From positions 1-64,000 of the forward strand of contig NZ_ATVD01000005.1 of the NCBI RefSeq assembly GCF_000420545.1: 64,000 nucleotides of DNA, read 5' to 3'. Position numbers and translations under genes: made by a program. Of the stretch, positions 59,027 through 64,000 are shown one piece after another; position 1 is the first letter of the stretch, and the number at the start of each line of letters is the position of its first letter. Below the pieces are notes generated by a model. That model searched no databases and was not told the origin of the DNA. It saw nothing but the letters and a program-made list of their open reading frames with translations. Source of the DNA: Arenimonas oryziterrae DSM 21050 = YC6267 (GTDB taxonomy: Bacteria; Pseudomonadota; Gammaproteobacteria; Xanthomonadales; Xanthomonadaceae).

Positions 59027-59974
59027 CTAGTCGCTTGCGGGTGAGTCCGATGTGGCGGCGACGTTGCGGTGCTTCGCGAACGGCATCCACAGGTACGCGA
59101 CTATGCTCGCCGGCGGCGCCACGTCGCTCAGTCCGACTGCCGGCAGCGGCGCGGGCACCGGCGCATGGTAAGTGCCGAACAGCCGATCCCAGACTGGGAA
59201 AAACGCGGCGAAATTCTTGTGGAAATGCCGGTCGGTGTTCGAGTGATGAATGCGGTGATACGCGTTGTCGCCGAATAGATGATGCAGGCGCCCGAGGTGC
59301 ACGGCGGTGTCCGAATGGATGTACTGCCCCCAGGCCGCGACGAAGGCGGACACGAGGAACAGCTGCGGCGTATCGATCTGCAGCAGCAGGGCCAGCGGCA
59401 GCGTGATCACCGGCAGGCGCAGGAATTCTTCCAGCACGTGATGGTAGGAGTTGATGCAGTTCAGGTGCACGATCGAATGGTGCACTTCATGGAAACGCCA
59501 CAGCACGGCGAACCGATGCTGCGCGCGATGGAACCAGTAGTAGAGCGCGTCGAACAGGAAGACCGACAGCAGGGTCGCCGCTGCGATCACCCACACCGGC
59601 GCATCGCTGCCGACCTTCCACGCGTACAGAGGTTGCAGATGCCAGTAGCCGCTCAAGGCGGCGGCCAATCGCGCACTGGCATACGCGGCGATCAGGGCGA
59701 GCAGCCAGTACTTGCTGCCCGCGAGATAGCGGCGTGGATTGTCGCTGCCGGGCCAGAACCGCTCGGCCAGCACCAGCGGCAAAGTGAAAATCGCGAACGG
59801 CACGACGGCGCCGAGGAGTTCGCGCGCCAGATCCCACATGGGCACGGCGGCCAACAGACGCGAGGCCTGCTGCGTCCCCCAGGACGCCGCTTCGAAGAGC
59901 AGCAGCAGGGCGGCGACGAGCAGCCAGCGCCAGGCAGTGGCTAGCAAAGGGTGGCGGAGCGTAGAGGGAGGCAT
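59027..59974 (-). CDS. Sterol desaturase/fatty acid hydroxylase-family protein
   Basis: 315 residues, four or more transmembrane helices. The histidine boxes HRAQHR, HEVHHS, and HRIHHSNTDRH are complete for the eight-His di-iron site of the fatty acid hydroxylase superfamily. YWFHRAQHR, FHEVHHS and AYHRIHHSN also give the spacing of the bacterial sterol-desaturase branch. Membrane di-iron enzyme inserting oxygen into a lipid. Substrate unknown. Convergent on the acyltransferase gene. Confidence 0.93.
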   Translation of the reverse strand: MPPSTLRHPLLATAWRWLLVAALLLLFEAASWGTQQASRLLAAVPMWDLARELLGAVVPFAIFTLPLVLAERFWPGSDNPRRYLAGSKYWLLALIAAYASARLAAALSGYWHLQPLYAWKVGSDAPVWVIAAATLLSVFLFDALYYWFHRAQHRFAVLWRFHEVHHSIVHLNCINSYHHVLEEFLRLPVITLPLALLLQIDTPQLFLVSAFVAAWGQYIHSDTAVHLGRLHHLFGDNAYHRIHHSNTDRHFHKNFAAFFPVWDRLFGTYHAPVPAPLPAVGLSDVAPPASIVAYLWMPFAKHRNVAATSDSPASD

Positions 59975-59984
59975 TTCTGGGGGA

Positions 59985-60060
59985 TGGTGGGCCGTGATGG
60001 ATTCGAACCATCGACCAAAAGATTAAAAGTCTTCTGCTCTACCAACTGAGCTAACGGCCC
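59985..60060 (-). tRNA. tRNA-Lys (anticodon TTT)
   Basis: 76 bases on the minus strand: GGGCCGTTAGCTC...GACTTTTAATC...GGTTCGAATCC...ACGGCCCACCA. The acceptor stem pairs GGGCCGT with ACGGCCC, the anticodon TTT reads AAA/AAG, the D- and T-loops have GGTAGA and TTCGAAT, and the 3' CCA is encoded. It lies between the sterol-desaturase-family gene and queC. Confidence 0.97.
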
Positions 60061-60120
60061 ATCTGCCTGATTCGCAGCGGGATTCCGGCCTTGGCCGGGG
60101 TGCGCATTCTAACCAAAAAC

Positions 60121-60816
60121 TCAGGCTTTTTGGCGATAGCGGGTCGGATCGGGGACGCCGGCGGCGGCGAAACCCTCGCTGCGCAGGCGGCAGGCGTCGC
60201 ACAGGCCGCAGGCATTGCCCTGTGCATCGGCCTGGTAGCAGGACACGGTGCGCGAGAAATCCACGCCCAGGCGCTGGCCTTCGCGGACGATATCGGCCTT
60301 GCTCATCGCGATCAGGGGCGCGTGGATGCGCATGCCGCGGCCTTCGACGCCGGCCTGGGTCGCGAGACCGGCGAGCTTCTCGAACGCAGCGATGAATTCC
60401 GGTCGGCAATCGGGATAGCCCGAATAGTCGACGGCGTTGACGCCGCAGAAGATGTCGTCGGCGCCGAGCACCTCCGCCCATCCCAGTGCGATCGACAACA
60501 TGATCGTGTTGCGTGCCGGCACATAGGTCACCGGGATGCCGTCGGCCGGGGTTTCGGGCACGGCGATGTCCGAGGTCAAGGCAGAACCGCCGATGCTGCG
60601 CAGGTCGACGCCGACGGTCTTGTGCTCGGCTGCGCCTTGCGTGCGCGCGAGTTCGTTCGCCGCATCGAGCTCGGCACTGTGACGCTGGCCGTAGCTCACG
60701 CTGAGGGCATGACAGGTGAAGCCGAGCTCGCGGGCGATCGCCAGGGTCACGGCGGAGTCCATGCCGCCCGAGACGAGGACGACGGCACGGCGGGGAGAGG
60801 AAGCAGGAGTAGTCAT
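60121..60816 (-). CDS. queC: 7-cyano-7-deazaguanine synthase
   Basis: 231 residues from the ATG at 60816. [19 protein letters not shown] is the PP-loop, [18 protein letters not shown] the family motif, and the C-terminal [20 protein letters not shown] supplies zinc ligands. Converts 7-carboxy-7-deazaguanine to preQ0 with ATP and ammonia in the queuosine pathway. Next to queE upstream on the same strand. Confidence 0.95.
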   Translation of the reverse strand: MTTPASSPRRAVVLVSGGMDSAVTLAIARELGFTCHALSVSYGQRHSAELDAANELARTQGAAEHKTVGVDLRSIGGSALTSDIAVPETPADGIPVTYVPARNTIMLSIALGWAEVLGADDIFCGVNAVDYSGYPDCRPEFIAAFEKLAGLATQAGVEGRGMRIHAPLIAMSKADIVREGQRLGVDFSRTVSCYQADAQGNACGLCDACRLRSEGFAAAGVPDPTRYRQKA

Positions 60817-60833
60817 GGGGCTAAGTCGCTGGA

Positions 60834-61490
60834 TTAGCGGCCTTTTTCCTCGCCCCAGAGCTGCTTGTGCAATTGCGTCTGGAAACGTACGGGCAGGCGG
60901 TCGGCAATGATCCACTCGGCCAGGTCGCGCGGCGCGACTTCGGTGAAGCTGGGCGAGAACAACACCTCGCATCGACTGTCGAGACGGTGCTCGACGAGCA
61001 TGCCCTTGGCCCAGTCGTAGTCCTCGCGGCTGCAGATGACGAATTTCACCTGGTCGCGCGGCGTGAGCAGCGGGATGTTTTCCAGACGATTGCGATGCTG
61101 CTCGAGCGAGCCCGGCGTCTTCAGATCGACGACACGCACCACGCGCGGGTCGACGTCGGCGACGTCAATCGCACCGGAGGTCTCCAGCGACACCTCGTAT
61201 CCCGCATCGCACAAGCGCTGCAACAGAACGAGACAGCGCTTCTGCGCGAGCGGCTCGCCGCCAGTGACGCAGACATGGCGAACGCCGTGGCGCGCGACTT
61301 CGGCAAGGATCGCATCGATCTCCCACCAGTCGCCGCCATGAAACGCATACGCGGTATCGCAGTACTGGCAACGCAGCGGGCAGCCGGTCAGGCGCACGAA
61401 CACGGTCGGCCAACCGGCGCTGCGCGACTCGCCTTGCAAGGACAGGAATATTTCGGTCAGGCGCAGCCGATCCGCCACGGGGACTTGCAT
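60834..61490 (-). CDS. queE: 7-carboxy-7-deazaguanine synthase
   Basis: 218 residues. [38 protein letters not shown] has the radical-SAM CxxxCxxC (C-PLR-C-QY-C), followed by [11 protein letters not shown], the glycine-rich SAM contact, and DLKTPGS. Ring-contracts 6-carboxy-tetrahydropterin to CDG. 17 bases upstream of queC, co-transcribed. Confidence 0.95.
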   Translation of the reverse strand: MQVPVADRLRLTEIFLSLQGESRSAGWPTVFVRLTGCPLRCQYCDTAYAFHGGDWWEIDAILAEVARHGVRHVCVTGGEPLAQKRCLVLLQRLCDAGYEVSLETSGAIDVADVDPRVVRVVDLKTPGSLEQHRNRLENIPLLTPRDQVKFVICSREDYDWAKGMLVEHRLDSRCEVLFSPSFTEVAPRDLAEWIIADRLPVRFQTQLHKQLWGEEKGR

Positions 61491-61505
61491 ACGCGACCTG
61501 CGGAC

Positions 61506-62312
61506 TCAGCGCGTCTCGAGGCTCAACGCACGCAGCCGGCTCTGGGCCAGTCGCGCGGCATCGCTGTCGGGATAGTCGTTGATGACGCGACTCAGGGTCT
61601 GCTGGCCGGCGTCGAACTGGCGCATCTCAAGCTGGCAATAGCCTTTCTTGAGCAGCGCATCCGGCGCCTTGCCCGAGTCCGGGAACTGGCTGAGCAGGGT
61701 TTCGAAGGATTGTTCGGCGATCGGATAGTTCTGCGTCACGTAGTAGCTTTCGCCAAGCCAGTACCAGGCATTCGGCGCCAGCGAGCCTTGCGGGAAACTG
61801 TCCAGATAGGCCTTGAAGCCACGCGCGGACTGCACGTAGTCGCCTTGCTTGAGGAATTCGAAAGCCGTGCCGTACAGCGCCTGCTCGTCGGCGGAGCTGG
61901 GCGTCGTCGCGGTGCCTCCCGCGCGCGGCACCACCGGCCGGCCGGCCGTCGAGCCCGCCGTCGGCGGAACGACCGCAGACGCACCGGGTCGCGATCCGGC
62001 CGCGGGTACTCCGCCGCCTTCGAGCTTCTGCAGACGCGTGTCGAGGTCGACGTACTGCGCGCGGCCGCTTTGCTTGAGTTGCTCGTTTTCGTTCTGCAGC
62101 TGCTCGACCAGGCCACGCAGGGACTGCACTTCCGCCTGCAACTGGGTCAGGCGGTTGAGCAGATCGACGTTCGCCTGCCCGGCGGTCTGGGTCTGACCGG
62201 CGGCCACCTGTTCGAGGTGGGTCACGCGGTCAGCCAGGCTTTGCCGCTGCGCCCAACTGGGCGCGGCCGCCACGAGGGCGACCGCACACAGGACGTATCG
62301 GGCGATGCGCAT
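61506..62312 (-). CDS. cpoB: Cell division coordinator CpoB (YbgF)
   Basis: 268 residues. Signal peptide (YVLCAVALVAAAPSWA), an N-terminal trimerising coiled coil (LADRVTHLEQVAAG, QLQAEVQSLRGLVEQLQNENEQLKQ), a Gly/Pro/Ala linker and three TPRs (ALYGTAFEFLKQGDYVQSARGFKAYLDSFPQG and on). Periplasmic regulator of PBP1B and Tol during constriction. Follows pal in the tol-pal operon, and this window also encodes mrcB. Confidence 0.94.
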   Translation of the reverse strand: MRIARYVLCAVALVAAAPSWAQRQSLADRVTHLEQVAAGQTQTAGQANVDLLNRLTQLQAEVQSLRGLVEQLQNENEQLKQSGRAQYVDLDTRLQKLEGGGVPAAGSRPGASAVVPPTAGSTAGRPVVPRAGGTATTPSSADEQALYGTAFEFLKQGDYVQSARGFKAYLDSFPQGSLAPNAWYWLGESYYVTQNYPIAEQSFETLLSQFPDSGKAPDALLKKGYCQLEMRQFDAGQQTLSRVINDYPDSDAARLAQSRLRALSLETR

Positions 62313-62318
62313 CGTCGC

Positions 62319-62831
62319 TTACTTCGCGGTGTAGTAGATTTCGACGCGGCGATTCTTCGACCAGCAATCCTCGGTCGAATCGGCGCAGACCGGACGCTCT
62401 TCGCCGTAGCTCACGACGTTGACCTGGCCGGCCGACCCGCCACTGGCCAGCAGCGCGCTGGACACGGCATTGCCACGGCGCTCGCCGAGGGCATGGTTGT
62501 ATTCGCGGGTGCCGCGCTCGTCGGTGTTGCCGTCGAGGGTCATGCGCGATTCCGGACGGTCACGCAGGTACTTGGCGTGGCAGGCGATCGCGGCCTGGAA
62601 CTCCGGCTTCAGCGTGTCCTGGTCGAAATCGAAGTACACCACGCGCTGGCGCAGGCAGGAATCGGTATCGAGGTCTTCCGGGCCGTACTTGCCGTCATCA
62701 GCGACGCCGCCGGTGGTGGCACCGGTATTGCCGCCATTGTCGGTCGGCGGGGTTTCCTTGACCTTCTTGCTGCAGGCGACCAGGGCGACGCACATGGCGG
62801 CGGCAATGAGGAGGCGGGTGGCGTTGTTCAT
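62319..62831 (-). CDS. pal: Peptidoglycan-associated lipoprotein Pal
   Basis: 170 residues from the ATG at 62831. Lipobox LVAC, then a Gly/Thr-rich linker, then the OmpA-like domain: VVYFDFDQDTLKPEFQAAIACHAKYL, TLDGNTDERGTREYNHALGERRGNAV and the C-terminal strand RRVEIYYT. Asp and Arg that hold diaminopimelate (DERG, R in the last helix) are present. Two extra cysteine pairs are notable. Between tolB and cpoB. Confidence 0.95.
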   Translation of the reverse strand: MNNATRLLIAAAMCVALVACSKKVKETPPTDNGGNTGATTGGVADDGKYGPEDLDTDSCLRQRVVYFDFDQDTLKPEFQAAIACHAKYLRDRPESRMTLDGNTDERGTREYNHALGERRGNAVSSALLASGGSAGQVNVVSYGEERPVCADSTEDCWSKNRRVEIYYTAK

Positions 62832-62892
62832 GGGGATTTCCCTCTTCGGTATGGAAAACGGTCCATCGCTCGGAAGCTCTGGTTGATCGGAC

Positions 62893-64000
62893 TCAGCGCT
62901 GGCGGTAGGGCGACCATGCCGGCTCGCGCACATCACCCTCGGCCAGTACCAAACGCTGTCTTACCCTGCCATCGGCCGAGACGGCGTAAAGAACGCCGCG
63001 ACGGCCTTCCTTGGTCGCATACAACAACATGCTGGCATTGGGAGCGAAGGTCGGCGATTCGTCGAGGTTGCCCGGCGACAAGGTCTGCCAGCGTCCGCTG
63101 CCGCCAAAACTGCGATCCAGCACGGAGATACGATAGATGTTTCCGGAGCCTTGGGCCATAGCGATCTTCTTGCCGTCGTAGGCTACGGTGGCACGGGCAT
63201 TGGAGCCGCCGCTGAAACTCAGGCGCGTAGGCTCGCCGCCGCTGGCAGCGACCTGATAGACCTGGGGCTTGCCGGCCCGGTCGGAGGTAAAGACCAGGGT
63301 CTGGCCGTCGGGCATCCACGCGGCCTCGGTATCGATGCCGAAATGATGGGTGATCTGGCTCAGGGACTTGCTGGCCAGGTCCATGACGTAGATCTCCGGA
63401 TTGCCGGACTTGGACAGGGTCAGGGCCAGGCGGCGACCGTCGGGCGAGAAAGCCGGTGCGCCGTTGATGCCCTTGAAGCTGGCCACGACCTCGCGGGCAC
63501 CGGTGGCGATTTCCTGGATGTAGATCGTCGAATTGCCGCGCTCGAAGCTGACATACGCGAGCTTGCGGCCATCCGGACTCCAGGCCGGCGACAGCAGGGG
63601 TTCGCGCGATTTCACCACCGTCTGCGGATTGAAGCCGTCGGAATCGGCGACCATCAAGGCGTACTGCGTGCCCTGCCCCAGACCATTGGCGGTGATGTAG
63701 GCAATGCGCGTCCAGAACGCGCCACGCACGCCAAGGATCTTTTCATAGATCTGATCGGCGATCTGGTGCGAGACATCGCGCATGCCCTTGACGCGACCAC
63801 CGACGGCCAGTCCGAGCAGGCGCTCCTGCTTGGCGACATCCCACAATTCGTATTCCACGCGATAACCGCCGCCGGCTTCGTCGAGGACGCGTCCGACGAC
63901 GACGAAATCCTGCTTGAGCAGGCGCCAGGTCGGGAACTTGATTTCGCTGCCGCGCGTGGGCTTCTCGATGACGCTGGCTTCGGGCAGCGAACGGAACTGG
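62893..64000 (-). CDS. tolB: Tol-Pal translocation protein TolB, 5' end beyond window
   Basis: Frame open to the right edge, so only the C-terminal part (about 370 residues) is visible. After the domain-1 segment PTWRLLKQDFVVVGRVLDE, the beta-propeller shows repeated D-G-x-x-L/K-A and SPDGRKLAYVSFERGN / FSPDGRRLALTLSKSGNPEIYVMD / WMPDGQTLVFTSDRAGKPQVY units, typical of TolB's six blades. Periplasmic. Binds Pal. Followed by pal at 62831. Confidence 0.94.
   Translation of the reverse strand, partial: QFRSLPEASVIEKPTRGSEIKFPTWRLLKQDFVVVGRVLDEAGGGYRVEYELWDVAKQERLLGLAVGGRVKGMRDVSHQIADQIYEKILGVRGAFWTRIAYITANGLGQGTQYALMVADSDGFNPQTVVKSREPLLSPAWSPDGRKLAYVSFERGNSTIYIQEIATGAREVVASFKGINGAPAFSPDGRRLALTLSKSGNPEIYVMDLASKSLSQITHHFGIDTEAAWMPDGQTLVFTSDRAGKPQVYQVAASGGEPTRLSFSGGSNARATVAYDGKKIAMAQGSGNIYRISVLDRSFGGSGRWQTLSPGNLDESPTFAPNASMLLYATKEGRRGVLYAVSADGRVRQRLVLAEGDVREPAWSPYRQR

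Overview
The window looks like a piece of a high-GC gammaproteobacterial chromosome, most likely order Xanthomonadales (Lysobacterales). This rests on the tolB-pal-cpoB-queE-queC-tRNA-Lys order at the right end, on RelA, PBP1B, HrpA, RecQ and TsaB of gammaproteobacterial type, and on attC sites of the kind carried by chromosomal integrons of that order. The species cannot be read from the sequence.

Region 1 (1 to about 8.1 kb, visibly more AT-rich) is the inside of a chromosomal integron: 17 promoterless single-gene cassettes, all on the + strand, each closed by an attC site. No integrase gene is in the window. attC polarity places it to the left. Most cargo is short membrane proteins of unknown function. 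The sites are intact on the left and decay to the right, and relics of attC sequence occur as far as 13.08 kb.

Region 2 (about 8.1 to 36.0 kb) is a run of small accessory genes, still all on the + strand: GNAT, VOC, cupin, SRPBCC, GFA/DUF6151, DUF1801, PNPOx-like, NTF2-like, DUF3592, DUF4386, MAPEG, small lipoproteins, secreted proteins and membrane proteins. Many are coupled by ATGA or TGATG overlaps. Inside it lies the most distinctive locus of the window (25.76 to 30.08 kb). It encodes an acyltransferase-3 membrane domain fused to an ABC ATPase, an ABC-2 permease, a PadR-type regulator and a HAAS-like membrane protein. A perfect inverted repeat sits inside the promoter of the fusion gene, and a related palindrome sits just before the PadR gene.

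Region 3 (36.0 to 64 kb) is conserved housekeeping sequence: an ECF sigma factor with a membrane partner, tsaB, a DinG/YoaA-type helicase, a lipoprotein coupled to mrcB (PBP1B), a 1554-residue multi-domain glycosyltransferase, a TPR-like membrane protein, relA, hrpA, dps, recQ, an acyltransferase, a sterol-desaturase-family protein, tRNA-Lys, queC, queE, cpoB, pal and the 3' part of tolB. No stretch over about 300 bases lacks a gene. The largest gaps are 4854-5119 (an apparently non-coding, decayed cassette segment), the 90-bp-type attC sites, and about 150 bp each before 11281, 34667 and 37131.
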